Shown here piece by piece: positions 42,292-52,208 of a stretch of DNA of 64,000 bases. Source of the DNA: Flavobacteriaceae bacterium (GTDB lineage Bacteria; Bacteroidota; Bacteroidia; Flavobacteriales; Flavobacteriaceae); NCBI GenBank assembly GCA_030148025.1, contig JASBUG010000041.1:1-64000 (forward strand). The letters are read 5' to 3'. A model generated the notes under the pieces. It ran no database searches, had not been told where the DNA came from, and worked only from the letters and a program-made list of their open reading frames with translations. The stretch's first letter is position 1. Each line of letters begins with the position of its first letter. The translations under genes and the position numbers were made by a program.

Positions 42292-44322
42292 TTAAATAAG
42301 TCCGTTATATTTTCTTAAAAACCACTCTATTGCTAAGCTAAGAGCAATAAGTGCTAATAAGAATTTAAAGTCGATTAAAGGTACGACATTTTTACTACTC
42401 TTTTGAATGGTTGCAAACCTAGAATCATTTACCAGATCATTAATTAATGCCTCAGTTTGTGAAGTAAAATATGCTGTTCCCTGGCTATTAGTAGCTACTT
42501 CCTGTAGTTTTGTTACATTGGCATTTAAAAATTGTTTTTCAACACTATAATCCAGAATGGTAAGTTCTCCTGTTTGTGATAGTTCTCCATTATTTGCAGA
42601 CACTGTAAACTTATATGTTCCAGGATCTAAGCTGCTTATATCTACCTCATAATTGTTTTGTTTAAGCACAAACGGAATAGTTGTAGCAGTATTTGTTTTG
42701 ATGTTGGTCAATGTAATATTTAGCGATGCTCTACCATCAAACTCGTAGTTTTTATTAAAAAATTGCGCTTGTATTTTCACATTGTTGTTCCCATTGTAAA
42801 AAGATTCATATTCAATGTTCAAACGACTTCTTCTCTTATTTGATGCAATGTATTGTACTATCTTACTCATAAAATCATCAAACACTTCAAACGTTCTATT
42901 ATCTAAATAATTTTGAGCTCGCCAACGCCAGAGTCCTTCACCAAATAAAACAGCTTCTCGCCTACCTAATTCCTCAAATGTTACCATAAGTGGCTCCTGG
43001 ATAATAGTACCATTTATTTGTTTGTACAATAAAGTTTCAAATGGTTTATCAAATTCAATACTACCAAATTCTGAACGCAATGGTGGAAAATTAGAAACGT
43101 TCAATTCATTAATTATAAATGTACCAAAGTTATCGTTTAATACGGCTTGATAATCTTCAAGCTGCCCCGTTATTTCCTGCTGATAGACCGATTGAATATT
43201 GTTTAGAAACATAAAATCCGTTTGGGGACCTGTCACTATAAATCTATTCTTACTCTCTTGATCTAAGGCATCAAAAACAGATCGAAATGAACTATTTGGT
43301 TGGTACAGAATCACCATTTGATAGTCATCTTTATTATCTAAATACTCATTTGGCGACAATATATCAACAGATCGGTGCTCATTACTTTCAATAGCTTTTC
43401 TTAATACGCCAATATCTGGGTGACTTATAGTCGACACAATGGCTATATTGGTTTTTTGATCGATAACATCTACTGCAAATGGTTTACTATTATTAGTGGT
43501 GTTCTTTTCATTATCTATAGGAGCAATTGTAGCATTATAGGTTGTAACCCCAACTTTATTGGCAGGAATTGTGACCGTAACTGTTTTAGAATTATTGGTA
43601 TTTGAAAATTCAATGGTCTCTCTGTGTATTACAGAATTCCCTGAACTTACCGTTAACTGAGATGTTATGTTAGAACTTCCATTATAAACAACAATAATCT
43701 CAACTGGAAATTTATTCTTTAAATAAGCATATTTGTTAACGTTTAATTGCTGGATTCTTATATCGGAATAGCTAATCGTATCACCAAGTATTACAGGAAA
43801 CAAAGGTTGTGAATACGTATTTGATACAAACTCGTAATCATTTCCATAGGTTTGATTTCCATCTGTAATTACAATGGTTGGCGCATTTGTATTTTTATAT
43901 ATCTGCTCTAGGTTATTAAAAACAGTAGCTATATTGGTTTGCGACGATTCAAAACTCAACGAGTCCAAAACCTCAAAATCATCACCAAAACTATAATAAG
44001 CTACATCAAATTTATCATTTAACGCTTCACTATTTTCAATGGTATTTACCAAATTGTTTACATCATCAACCTGTTCTAGAAAACTTATAGATTGCGAGTC
44101 ATCTATAGCTACTAGCAGTTTTGGTTTTTCGTTAGTTAGCGTTATTTTTTCAAATTTTGGATTAACTATTAAGAGTAGAATTGCAAAAATTGTTACAAAG
44201 CGTAGTAAAGCAAAAACAGGGTTTAATTTTCTCTTTTTAGATTTATATATATACTGAAACAGCGCTATTAAAAGCGCTGCTATACCAGCTAAAATGATAT
44301 ATAAAACCGTTGCTGTTTGCAA
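42292..44322 (-). CDS. VWA domain membrane protein
   Basis: The 676-residue protein has two membrane helices at the N-terminus (about 5-25 and 35-55) and one at the C-terminus (about 655-670). This gives a large periplasmic part anchored at both ends. Near residue 70-200 is a von Willebrand A-like domain with AIDDSQSIS (MIDAS DxSxS) and IVITDGNQTYG. The rest contains beta-rich, Ig-like segments. It resembles the membrane VWA proteins of Bacteroidota. It starts 3 bases after the stop of the 184-residue gene and is followed by the SPFH gene 21 bases downstream. Confidence 0.8.
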   Translation of the reverse strand: MQTATVLYIILAGIAALLIALFQYIYKSKKRKLNPVFALLRFVTIFAILLLIVNPKFEKITLTNEKPKLLVAIDDSQSISFLEQVDDVNNLVNTIENSEALNDKFDVAYYSFGDDFEVLDSLSFESSQTNIATVFNNLEQIYKNTNAPTIVITDGNQTYGNDYEFVSNTYSQPLFPVILGDTISYSDIRIQQLNVNKYAYLKNKFPVEIIVVYNGSSNITSQLTVSSGNSVIHRETIEFSNTNNSKTVTVTIPANKVGVTTYNATIAPIDNEKNTTNNSKPFAVDVIDQKTNIAIVSTISHPDIGVLRKAIESNEHRSVDILSPNEYLDNKDDYQMVILYQPNSSFRSVFDALDQESKNRFIVTGPQTDFMFLNNIQSVYQQEITGQLEDYQAVLNDNFGTFIINELNVSNFPPLRSEFGSIEFDKPFETLLYKQINGTIIQEPLMVTFEELGRREAVLFGEGLWRWRAQNYLDNRTFEVFDDFMSKIVQYIASNKRRSRLNIEYESFYNGNNNVKIQAQFFNKNYEFDGRASLNITLTNIKTNTATTIPFVLKQNNYEVDISSLDPGTYKFTVSANNGELSQTGELTILDYSVEKQFLNANVTKLQEVATNSQGTAYFTSQTEALINDLVNDSRFATIQKSSKNVVPLIDFKFLLALIALSLAIEWFLRKYNGLI

Positions 44323-44325
44323 ACT

Positions 44326-44880
44326 TTATTGTTTTGTTTTAATCAATTCGAACGATTCAAAAAATCGCTTATCATTTGAATTATTATCTTTTTCTTTAGC
44401 ACAAATTGTTTGTATTAAATACAATTTATTACTAACCAGAATTCCTTTCATATGAATAATGTATAGTCCAGATTGTATTGCAATTTTAGACTCTACAGAA
44501 CCAAATCCGTTAAACGTACCTTTAACAGAAGACAATAATGTACCATTGGTGTTTTGAACAGCTCCATTAACAGAACCATCAAGCATTTTATCAATTGTTT
44601 CAGGGTCGTCATAACTATTACCTTCCTCTGGGTAAACGGTATAAGCAATCATGTAAATTAAAACATCGCTATTCAAATCTGCTGATTGATCTAGCATATT
44701 CATTTTCATCATTACTTCTCCCACAGCTGTAGAAACTGGTTGATCCTTACCTGTAGGTTGTGAAGGAAAATCAACTCGATAGCCTTTCTCAATGTCTTTA
44801 ACAGCAATCCATTCTTCTTGTTGCGCAACTGTTATATTGAACATAAACAAAACAACAAGAAGTGTGTATGTATTTTTCAT
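44326..44880 (-). CDS. Secreted protein of unknown function in the fabG-VWA-SPFH operon
   Basis: The 184-residue precursor has a signal peptide (ending NITVAQ), followed by an alpha/beta-like domain (VDFPSQPTGKDQPVSTAVGE, LIYMIAYTVYPEEGNSYDD, KLYLIQTICAKE). I do not recognise a family. The strands around a RVDFPSQP motif resemble small periplasmic proteins of the PsbP/DUF1795 kind, but this is weak. It lies 4 bases after fabG and 3 bases before the VWA gene, so it is part of that operon. A role in the envelope alongside the VWA and SPFH proteins is likely but undefined. Confidence 0.75.
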   Translation of the reverse strand: MKNTYTLLVVLFMFNITVAQQEEWIAVKDIEKGYRVDFPSQPTGKDQPVSTAVGEVMMKMNMLDQSADLNSDVLIYMIAYTVYPEEGNSYDDPETIDKMLDGSVNGAVQNTNGTLLSSVKGTFNGFGSVESKIAIQSGLYIIHMKGILVSNKLYLIQTICAKEKDNNSNDKRFFESFELIKTKQ

Positions 44881-44884
44881 AGTA

Positions 44885-45631
44885 CTAGGTTAACATTCCT
44901 CCATCAACATTTAATGTCTGTCCTGTTACATAAGCAGATAAATCACTCGCTAAAAACACGCAAGCATTAGCAATATCTTCAGGCGTTCCACCACGTTTTA
45001 ATGGTATAGCCGCTCTCCAGCCTTTTACAGTTTCTTCATCAAGCTTAGCAGTCATTTCTGTTTCAATAAATCCAGGAGCAATTACATTACTTCTTATGTT
45101 TCTTGATCCAAGCTCTAAGGCTACAGATTTTGAGAACCCAATAATACCTGCTTTAGAAGCCGCATAATTGGTTTGGCCTGCATTTCCTTTTACACCAACT
45201 ACAGAACTCATATTAATTATAGAGCCTTTACGTTGTTTAAGCATTGTACGTTGTACAGCTTTGGTCATATTAAATACCGATTTTAAGTTTACCTCAATGA
45301 CCTTGTCAAAATCCTCCTCACCCATTCTCATTAAAAGGTTATCCTTGGTAATTCCAGCATTGTTAACTAAAACATCAATAGCACCAAACTCTTCAAGTAC
45401 ATCAGCTGCCAATTGTTGTGCTTGTTCAAAATCTGCTGCATTACTTTGATAGCCTTTAGCTTTCACTCCTAGCTCATTTAATTCCTTTTCCAGCTCTTGC
45501 GCTGCTTCCACAGAAGAACTGTATGTAAATGCTACATTTGCTCCCTGAGCAGCAAATACCTGAGCTATTCCCTTTCCAATTCCTCTACTAGCTCCAGTAA
45601 TTATAGCTGTTTTTCCTTCTAAAATTTTCAT
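44885..45631 (-). CDS. fabG: 3-oxoacyl-[acyl-carrier-protein] reductase
   Basis: The 248-residue short-chain dehydrogenase has the NADP-binding TGASRGIG, NNAG followed by ITKDN, the catalytic Ser in NMSSVVGVKGN, and the Tyr/Lys pair in YAASKAG. The sequence ends GGMLT, as in FabG. It reduces beta-ketoacyl-ACP in fatty acid elongation. It is the first gene of the operon with the secreted protein, VWA and SPFH genes. A terminator separates it from the DUF4082-like lipoprotein gene upstream on the same strand. Confidence 0.96.
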   Translation of the reverse strand: MKILEGKTAIITGASRGIGKGIAQVFAAQGANVAFTYSSSVEAAQELEKELNELGVKAKGYQSNAADFEQAQQLAADVLEEFGAIDVLVNNAGITKDNLLMRMGEEDFDKVIEVNLKSVFNMTKAVQRTMLKQRKGSIINMSSVVGVKGNAGQTNYAASKAGIIGFSKSVALELGSRNIRSNVIAPGFIETEMTAKLDEETVKGWRAAIPLKRGGTPEDIANACVFLASDLSAYVTGQTLNVDGGMLT

Positions 45632-45710
45632 ATTATCGTAGTTAGTTATATAGTTCTATTTAAGTCTATCTTATCAATTCAAATATAGCAAATACAAGTT
45701 GCATCAAATA

Positions 45711-45736
45711 AAAAAACCTCACAAAATCTTGTGAGG
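45711..45736 (-). terminator. Rho-independent terminator after the DUF4082-like gene
   Basis: On the minus strand AAAACCTCACAA pairs with TTGTGAGGTTTT around a 4-base loop and is followed by T-rich sequence. It ends the lipoprotein gene at 45759 before fabG. Confidence 0.85.
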
Positions 45737-45758
45737 TTTTTAACAAATCTAAACGTTA

Positions 45759-46340
45759 TTAATTGTTAGGAACAAACTTAATATCTACCATTCCTAAATA
45801 CGATGTTGTAGAAGTTTGATGCGGCATTAACTGATTAAGATTCATGCCAGTTCGAACTCTGTATTGTGTTATGAGTATATCTTCAGACTCAGCAGGAAAA
45901 ATAACATTTCCTGAATCGTTGAATATATAATAATCATTCGTATTCACAGATACAAAATAGTCTACTCCAGAATTTATGTTAATTGGCTCAACATCTTGAA
46001 ACGATAATAACTGTGAGGTTGCAGTTATGTTTACTGTTGCTAAGACTTCTTCAGTATCAAAATTCCATAGTGTCACACGATATTCACCATTATCAGGCAC
46101 TCTCACTCCCAATGCCTTTATGGAACCATTCTTAAACGATTTGAATTTATACCCTGCTTCAAATTGTATTGCAGAGTTTTGTTTTGAATTTTTCAACTCC
46201 ATATGTCCGCTTTCAATAAGCGATTTCATAGGATATTGTGGTGTAGCTTCAACTACTATTTCTTCATCTTCATTTTTTGAACATCCCATTAACAAAATTA
46301 CTGTTAATACAATTCCTGAAATTAATTTTTGTGTTTTCAT
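45759..46340 (-). CDS. DUF4082-like lipoprotein
   Basis: The 193-residue precursor has a lipobox (LLMGC, Cys20), an acidic linker, and a beta-rich domain. The pattern AGYKFKSFKNGSIKALGVRVPDNGEYRVTLWNFDTEEVLATVNI resembles the DUF4082 domain, a lectin-like jelly-roll found in surface proteins. A C-terminal segment (TTSYLGMVDIKFVPNN) completes the domain. It is probably a surface lipoprotein, perhaps carbohydrate-binding. Homology was judged only by eye. It is a single gene between two terminators. Confidence 0.72.
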   Translation of the reverse strand: MKTQKLISGIVLTVILLMGCSKNEDEEIVVEATPQYPMKSLIESGHMELKNSKQNSAIQFEAGYKFKSFKNGSIKALGVRVPDNGEYRVTLWNFDTEEVLATVNITATSQLLSFQDVEPININSGVDYFVSVNTNDYYIFNDSGNVIFPAESEDILITQYRVRTGMNLNQLMPHQTSTTSYLGMVDIKFVPNN

Positions 46341-46403
46341 GACCCTAAATTTTATGTTTACATCTTTATATAAATCAGGTCATGAAAATGTTACCCCTTT
46401 AAA

Positions 46404-46436
46404 TAAAAAAAGATCCGTTGATAATTCAACGGATCT
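46404..46436 (-). terminator. Rho-independent terminator after sucD
   Basis: AGATCCGTTGA (46411-46421) and TCAACGGATCT (46426-46436) form a perfect 11-bp stem with a 4-base loop. On the minus strand a T-run follows (46410-46404). Confidence 0.9.
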
Positions 46437-46463
46437 GATAATTATATTATTAGAAATTCTAAC

Positions 46464-47336
46464 TTACCCTAGAACTTCTGCAACTTTTTTACCTATTTCT
46501 GCAGGAGAATCTACTACGTAAATTCCACATTCTCTCATAATAGCTTTCTTAGCCTGAGCAGTATCATCGCTTCCTCCAACAATAGCACCAGCATGTCCCA
46601 TAGTACGTCCTGCAGGAGCTGTTTCACCAGCAATAAAACCAACTACTGGTTTTTTACTTCCGCTTTCTTTATACCACTTGGCAGCATCACCTTCTAACTG
46701 ACCTCCAATTTCACCAATCATTACAACACATTCAGTTTCAGGATCATTAATCAATAACTCCACAGCTTCTTTAGTAGTAGTACCAATAATTGGATCACCA
46801 CCAATACCAATTGCTGTTGTAATTCCTAAACCTTGCTTTACAACTTGATCAGCAGCTTCGTAAGTTAGGGTTCCAGACTTAGACACAATACCTACGTTTC
46901 CTTTTTTGAACACAAAACCAGGCATAATACCTACTTTAGCTTCTTCAGGTGTAATAACTCCTGGGCAGTTTGGTCCTACTAAGCGACAGTTCTTGTCTTT
47001 GATATAATCTGCAGCTTTAATCATATCGGCTACAGGAATTCCTTCTGTAATCGTTATAATAACTTTAATACCTGCATCAGCAGCTTCCATAATTGCATCA
47101 GCAGCAAATGCTGGCGGTACAAAAATAATAGTTGTATCTGCTCCAACTTCTTTTACTGCTTGCTCTACAGTATTAAAAACTGGTTTATCTAGATGTGTTT
47201 GTCCACCTTTTCCTGGTGTCACACCACCAACAACATTGGTTCCATACTCGATCATTTGAGAAGCATGAAATGTTCCTTCACTTCCAGTAAAACCTTGGAC
47301 TATTATTTTAGAATCTTTATTTACTAAAACGCTCAT
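46464..47336 (-). CDS. sucD: Succinate-CoA ligase alpha subunit
   Basis: The 290-residue protein has the CoA-binding start [20 protein letters not shown], then [55 protein letters not shown], and the active-site His of [13 protein letters not shown]. It forms succinyl-CoA synthetase with SucC, which is not in this window. It follows the second lpxD gene by 104 bases and has its own terminator, so it is a separate unit or the last gene of the lipid A operon. Confidence 0.97.
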   Translation of the reverse strand: MSVLVNKDSKIIVQGFTGSEGTFHASQMIEYGTNVVGGVTPGKGGQTHLDKPVFNTVEQAVKEVGADTTIIFVPPAFAADAIMEAADAGIKVIITITEGIPVADMIKAADYIKDKNCRLVGPNCPGVITPEEAKVGIMPGFVFKKGNVGIVSKSGTLTYEAADQVVKQGLGITTAIGIGGDPIIGTTTKEAVELLINDPETECVVMIGEIGGQLEGDAAKWYKESGSKKPVVGFIAGETAPAGRTMGHAGAIVGGSDDTAQAKKAIMRECGIYVVDSPAEIGKKVAEVLG

Positions 47337-47440
47337 TTGTGTTCTGTTTTATTATTTTAACTAAGACGTCGCAAAAGTAATTTTTTGCAACTGAATTTTA
47401 AAGTGTTTTTCGCTTTATTTTATAAAAAGAATCGAAACGC

Positions 47441-48382
47441 TTAGGCTTCTTTATTTTTTAATTTTTCAAGAATCTCAGGAATCTTTTTAATAGATGCAAT
47501 TTCCTTATATTTTGTTCTAAAATCTTCAGCAGGTATTCCAAAATAATGTTTCCCTCCCTCTAAGGATTTACTAACACCAGCTTTAGCAGAAATTACAGTT
47601 TTAGCACCAATGGTAATACCACTAGTAATACCTACTTGTCCCCAAATAGTTACCTCGTCTTCAACTACTGTACAACCAGCAATACCAACCTGAGATGCTA
47701 TTAGGCATTTTTTTCCTATAACAGTGTCATGGCCAATTTGCACCATATTATCGATCTTTGCACCTTCTTTTATAGTAGTATCTCCAGTAACACCACGATC
47801 TATGGTACAAGATGCACCAATATCAACATTATCTTCAATTACAACACGACCACCAGAAAGTAATTGATCGTAACCTTCAGGTCGTTTTTTATAATAAAAA
47901 GCACTTGAACCTAAAACAGTATTGGCATGTATTGTTACATTATCTCCAATAACTGCATCATCATAAATACTTACATTGGAATGGATAGTACAATTACTGC
48001 CAATCACTACATTATTTCCAATAAAGCAGTTGGGTTGAATAATAGTATTCTCACCTATTTTAGCTGAAGTTGAAATAGCACTACTTGCTACTTGAAAAGG
48101 TTTAAAGTGATTTGTTAATTTATTAAAATCACGAAACGGGTCGTCTGACACTAATAAAGCTTTTCCTTCAGGACATTCAACATCTTTATTGATTAATACT
48201 ATGGTTGCTGCGGATTGTAATGCCTTATCATAATACTTAGGGTGGTCAACAAATACAATATCTCCAGGAGTGACTACATGAATTTCATTCATTCCAAGAA
48301 CTGGAAAATCTTCATCTCCTACATAATCGCATGCAATAATGGATGCTATTTCCTTTAAAGTATATGGCTTTGGGAATTTCAT
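47441..48382 (-). CDS. LpxD-like hexapeptide acyltransferase, second copy
   Basis: The 313-residue protein has the LpxD N-terminal domain (about 1-100) and a left-handed beta-helix of hexapeptide repeats (about 110-280). The active-site His lies in MVQIGHDTVIG. It is shorter than the first copy (342 residues), with a distinctive Tyr/Lys insert (SSAFYYKKRPEGYDQL). Flavobacteria often have a second LpxD-like protein of unproven role in this cluster. It is probably an acyltransferase of UDP-sugar or lipid A precursors. It lies 13 bases after efp on the same strand. Confidence 0.85.
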   Translation of the reverse strand: MKFPKPYTLKEIASIIACDYVGDEDFPVLGMNEIHVVTPGDIVFVDHPKYYDKALQSAATIVLINKDVECPEGKALLVSDDPFRDFNKLTNHFKPFQVASSAISTSAKIGENTIIQPNCFIGNNVVIGSNCTIHSNVSIYDDAVIGDNVTIHANTVLGSSAFYYKKRPEGYDQLLSGGRVVIEDNVDIGASCTIDRGVTGDTTIKEGAKIDNMVQIGHDTVIGKKCLIASQVGIAGCTVVEDEVTIWGQVGITSGITIGAKTVISAKAGVSKSLEGGKHYFGIPAEDFRTKYKEIASIKKIPEILEKLKNKEA

Positions 48383-48395
48383 AATTTAAAAAGAC

Positions 48396-48962
48396 TTACT
48401 CTTTAATTCGTTCTTTATAAGTGCCTTTTTCGGTTTCTACCTTAATTTTATCACCCTCGTTTATAAACAATGGCACCATAACTGTTGCTCCTGTTTCAAC
48501 AGTTGCAGGCTTTGTAGCGTTTGTAGCTGTATTACCTTTAACACCTGGTTCTGTAGCAGTAACCTCTAGAATTACACTTGCCGGCATATCCACAGATAGT
48601 GGCATTCCATCTTCAGAATTAATGATTACTGTAACCACTTCACCTTCTTTTAATAATCCTGGATTATCAATTGTACTCTTTTCGAGTGTGATTTGATTAT
48701 AGTCTTCCACATTCATGAAGTGATAAGTATCGCCTTCTGGATATAAATATTGGAATTTATGAGTCTCTACTCTTACATCATCAATTTTATGTCCTGCAGA
48801 AAACGTATTATCAATCACTTTTCCTGTAGTAACACTTTTTAATTTTGTACGTACAAAAGCAGGTCCTTTCCCTGGTTTTACATGTAAAAACTCAATAATT
48901 TTATAAATATCATGATTGTATCTAATGCACAATCCATTTCTTATATCCGAAGTACTTGCCAT
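48396..48962 (-). CDS. efp: Elongation factor P
   Basis: The 188-residue protein is a full-length EF-P: KOW-like N-terminal domain with the loop HVKPGKGPAF carrying the modifiable Lys, then NTFSAGHKIDDVRVE, YHFMNVEDYNQITL and the C-terminal TGATVMVPLFINEGDKIKVETE. It relieves ribosome stalling at proline stretches. It sits between lpxA and the second lpxD gene, 12 bases after lpxA. This link of a translation factor with lipid A genes is regularly seen in Flavobacteriia. Confidence 0.97.
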   Translation of the reverse strand: MASTSDIRNGLCIRYNHDIYKIIEFLHVKPGKGPAFVRTKLKSVTTGKVIDNTFSAGHKIDDVRVETHKFQYLYPEGDTYHFMNVEDYNQITLEKSTIDNPGLLKEGEVVTVIINSEDGMPLSVDMPASVILEVTATEPGVKGNTATNATKPATVETGATVMVPLFINEGDKIKVETEKGTYKERIKE

Positions 48963-48974
48963 GTTATAATTATA

Positions 48975-49760
48975 TTAATTTGATTTAAAATATCCTTTCA
49001 TAATTCCTCTATGAGAATTTTTGATAAACTGAAGAATTTCATCTCTTTCTGGAGTAGCTTCCATTTCAGCTTCAATAATCTCTGAGGCTTGCGTGTTGTT
49101 ATAATTACGTTGATACAACAACCTATATATGTTTTGAATTTCTCTAATTTTTTCTGAGGTAAAACCACGACGTCGTAATCCTACCGAATTAATACCAACA
49201 TATGATAAAGGTTCTCTAGCTGCCTTAACATATGGAGGCACATCTTTTCTAACCAAAGATCCACCTGTAACAAACGCGTGATTACCAACAGAACAGAATT
49301 GATGTACCGCAGTCATTCCTGCTAATACCACATAATCACCAACAGTAATATGTCCGGCTAATGTACTGTTATTAGAAAATATACAGTTATTCCCAACAAT
49401 ACAGTCATGAGCTATATGGCAATAAGCCATGATAAGGCAGTTATTCCCTATAACTGTTTTCATTTTATCTGCAGTACCACGATTGATTGTTACACACTCT
49501 CTAATAGTAACATTATCTCCTATTTCAACAGTCGTATCCTCATCGTTGTATTTTAGATCTTGAGGAACAGCAGATATAACAGCTCCAGGAAAAATGCTAC
49601 AATTTTTACCAATTCTGGCACCTTCCATTATTGTAACATTAGATCCTATCCATGTTCCTTCACCAATAACCACATTATTATGAATGGTTGTAAAGGGTTC
49701 AATTACAACATTTTTAGCAATTTTTGCTCCAGGATGAACGTAAGCAAGAGGTTGATTCAT
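48975..49760 (-). CDS. lpxA: Acyl-[acyl-carrier-protein]--UDP-N-acetylglucosamine O-acyltransferase
   Basis: The 261-residue protein has hexapeptide repeats throughout its first 190 residues (beginning AYVHPGAKIAKNVVIEPFTT). The active-site His lies in AYCHIAHDCIVGNN and the C-terminal helices contain VGLRRRGFTSEKIREIQNIY. It transfers 3-hydroxyacyl from ACP to UDP-GlcNAc, the first step of lipid A. It begins 2 bases after the lpxC-fabZ stop on the minus strand, so translation is probably coupled. Confidence 0.97.
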   Translation of the reverse strand: MNQPLAYVHPGAKIAKNVVIEPFTTIHNNVVIGEGTWIGSNVTIMEGARIGKNCSIFPGAVISAVPQDLKYNDEDTTVEIGDNVTIRECVTINRGTADKMKTVIGNNCLIMAYCHIAHDCIVGNNCIFSNNSTLAGHITVGDYVVLAGMTAVHQFCSVGNHAFVTGGSLVRKDVPPYVKAAREPLSYVGINSVGLRRRGFTSEKIREIQNIYRLLYQRNYNNTQASEIIEAEMEATPERDEILQFIKNSHRGIMKGYFKSN

Positions 49761-49762
49761 AG

Positions 49763-51169
49763 TTATTTAACTTTAGTTATTTGAGCCATTAGTTCAGCTT
49801 CCGCGCAGAGTTTTCCATTGGCATATGCATAGCCTTGCATATGGCAAATTCCTCTTCTAATAGGTGTAATTAATGAGCATTTGAAAATTAGCGTGTCACC
49901 AGGAACCACTTTTTGTTTAAACTTCACATTATCCATTTTCATGAAGAATGTTAAATAATTTTCAGGATCTGGAACTGTGCTTAATACCAATATTCCTCCT
50001 GTTTGTGCCATGGCTTCTACTATTAATACTCCAGGCATAACTGGAGCTCCAGGGAAATGTCCTGCAAAGAAGCTTTCATTCATTGTCACATTTTTTGTTC
50101 CAATAACATGAGATTTCGACAATTCAAATATCTTATCGATCAATAAAAATGGCTGTCTGTGTGGCAACATATTCATGATCTGGTTCACATCCATCAACGG
50201 TGCCTGATTAAGATCTATACTAGGAACATTATTCCTTTTATCAATCTTAATAATTTTTGCCATTTTTTTAGCAAATTGAGTATTTACGTAATGTCCTGGT
50301 TTATTTGCAATTACCTTTCCTCTAATTCTAGTTCCAATTAAAGCGAGATCTCCAACAACATCCAATAGCTTATGTCTTGCAGCTTCATTAGGATGATGCA
50401 ATGTTAAATTATCTAATATTCCGTTAGGTTTTACGGCAATATTATCTTTTTTAAAGGCAACTTTTAAACGTTCCATTGTTTCTTGAGACAATTCTTTATC
50501 TACATAAACAATAGCATTGTTTAAATCTCCTCCTTTTATCAATCCGTGCTCTAATAACATTTCTAGCTCATGTAAAAAGCTGAATGTTCTAGAGTCTGAT
50601 ATTTCTTCTTTAAAATCTGCAATATGTTGTAAGGTCGCATTTTGTGTTCCTAAAACTTTAGTACCAAAATCTACCATTGTGGTTATTTGATATTCATCTG
50701 AAGGAATAATTGTGATCTCGCTTCCAGATTCTTCATCTACATAAGATACTACTTCTTTAACAACGTATTCTTCGATAAACTCATCTTGCTCTACGACTCC
50801 TACAGACTCGATCGCTTCTACAAAGAACTTAGATGATCCATCCATTATTGGTGGTTCTGAAGCATTCAATTCTATAATAGCATTATCAACCTGCATTCCT
50901 ACAAGTGCAGCTAAAACATGCTCACATGTTTGGATTGTCACCCCGTTTTTTTCTAAACAAGTTCCACGCTGTGTGCTTGTAACAAAGTTAGCATCTGCTT
51001 TTATAACTGGGCTCCCTTCTAGGTCAATACGCCTAAAAGTAAAACCATTATTTGTCTCTGCTGGTTTAAAGGTTAACGTTACATTCTTTCCAGTATGAAG
51101 ACCAACTCCAGTAAGCGAAACCTCATTAGCAATGGTTTTCTGCTTAATTTCTGTACTAATTACTGTCAT
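49763..51169 (-). CDS. lpxC/fabZ: Bifunctional UDP-3-O-acyl-GlcNAc deacetylase / 3-hydroxyacyl-ACP dehydratase
   Basis: The 468-residue fusion has an LpxC half (about 1-310: [20 protein letters not shown], zinc ligands in [10 protein letters not shown] and [19 protein letters not shown]). A FabZ half follows (about 325-468: [39 protein letters not shown]). The fusion is characteristic of Bacteroidota. LpxC commits precursors to lipid A, while FabZ supplies unsaturated acyl-ACP, so the fusion couples the two pathways. It overlaps the lpxD 3' end by 14 bases, showing tight coupling with the upstream gene. Confidence 0.97.
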   Translation of the reverse strand: MTVISTEIKQKTIANEVSLTGVGLHTGKNVTLTFKPAETNNGFTFRRIDLEGSPVIKADANFVTSTQRGTCLEKNGVTIQTCEHVLAALVGMQVDNAIIELNASEPPIMDGSSKFFVEAIESVGVVEQDEFIEEYVVKEVVSYVDEESGSEITIIPSDEYQITTMVDFGTKVLGTQNATLQHIADFKEEISDSRTFSFLHELEMLLEHGLIKGGDLNNAIVYVDKELSQETMERLKVAFKKDNIAVKPNGILDNLTLHHPNEAARHKLLDVVGDLALIGTRIRGKVIANKPGHYVNTQFAKKMAKIIKIDKRNNVPSIDLNQAPLMDVNQIMNMLPHRQPFLLIDKIFELSKSHVIGTKNVTMNESFFAGHFPGAPVMPGVLIVEAMAQTGGILVLSTVPDPENYLTFFMKMDNVKFKQKVVPGDTLIFKCSLITPIRRGICHMQGYAYANGKLCAEAELMAQITKVK

Positions 51170-52184
51170 TCAATTTTTTTTCTATTTCGTTTATTCCTTT
51201 TACAATTTTTGGAAGGTTCTTAAAGTATACATAAGACTTATTGTAATCGCCATATGATAAGGCTGGAGAACCTTGTAAAACTTCATCATCTTTTACATTT
51301 CTGCCTATTCCAGACTGTGCTTGAATCTTTACATTATTTCCGATTGTAATATGCCCTACGATTCCAACCTGACCTCCTATTTGGCAATTCTCGCCTATTT
51401 TTGTGGAACCTGCAATACCTGTTTGAGCAGCTATTACCGTGTTTTTCCCAATTTCAACATTGTGAGCGATTTGTATTTGATTATCAAGCTTTACACCACG
51501 TCTAATTATTGTAGAACCAAGTGTTGCTCTATCTATAGTTGTTGCAGCTCCAATATCAACATAATCTTCTAAAACTACATTTCCTGTTTGAGGCACCTTA
51601 CTGTATTCACCTTTTTCATTTGGTGCAAAGCCAAATCCGTCAGCACCAATAATCGCTCCTGAATTAATTACACAATGATTTCCTATAATAGATTCAGAAT
51701 AAATCTTTGCTCCAGCAAATAATATAACATTGTCGCCAATAGTTACATTATCACCTATATAACTACCTGGATAAATTTTTACATTTTCACCTATAGACAC
51801 ATTATCTCCTATATAGCTAAATGCACCTACATAAATATTTTCACCATATTTTGCAGAGTCAGAAATAAAACTTGGTTGCTCTATTCCAAACTTATTCATC
51901 TTTACTTGATTGTAATATTCTAATAACTTAGAAAACGCCTTATAAGCATCTTCCACTTTTATTAGTGTTGTTTCAAGATTAGATTCGGGAATAAAATCTT
52001 TATTAACAATAGCTACAGAAGCTTTTGTATCGTATATAAACTGAGTGTATTTAGGATTGGCTAAAAAGGTTAACGACCCTTTTGTACCTTCTTCTATTTT
52101 TGCAAGTTTAGAAACTTCAACATCTGGGTTTCCCACGATATCACCTTCTAAAATCCCTGCTATTTGTGATGCGGTAAATTTCAT
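51156..52184 (-). CDS. lpxD: UDP-3-O-(3-hydroxyacyl)glucosamine N-acyltransferase
   Basis: The 342-residue protein has the LpxD N-terminal domain (about 1-100, [21 protein letters not shown]) and a long beta-helix (about 110-300) with the uridine-binding region GADGFGFAP. The catalytic His lies in [12 protein letters not shown]. It N-acylates UDP-3-O-acyl-glucosamine, the third step of lipid A. It is first of the lipid A genes after the HD gene and overlaps lpxC-fabZ by 14 bases. A second, divergent copy lies 2.8 kb downstream in the same operon. Confidence 0.96.
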   Translation of the reverse strand: MKFTASQIAGILEGDIVGNPDVEVSKLAKIEEGTKGSLTFLANPKYTQFIYDTKASVAIVNKDFIPESNLETTLIKVEDAYKAFSKLLEYYNQVKMNKFGIEQPSFISDSAKYGENIYVGAFSYIGDNVSIGENVKIYPGSYIGDNVTIGDNVILFAGAKIYSESIIGNHCVINSGAIIGADGFGFAPNEKGEYSKVPQTGNVVLEDYVDIGAATTIDRATLGSTIIRRGVKLDNQIQIAHNVEIGKNTVIAAQTGIAGSTKIGENCQIGGQVGIVGHITIGNNVKIQAQSGIGRNVKDDEVLQGSPALSYGDYNKSYVYFKNLPKIVKGINEIEKKLNDSN

Positions 52185-52208
52185 TGTCGCAAAAGTATAA
52201 AAAATGTG

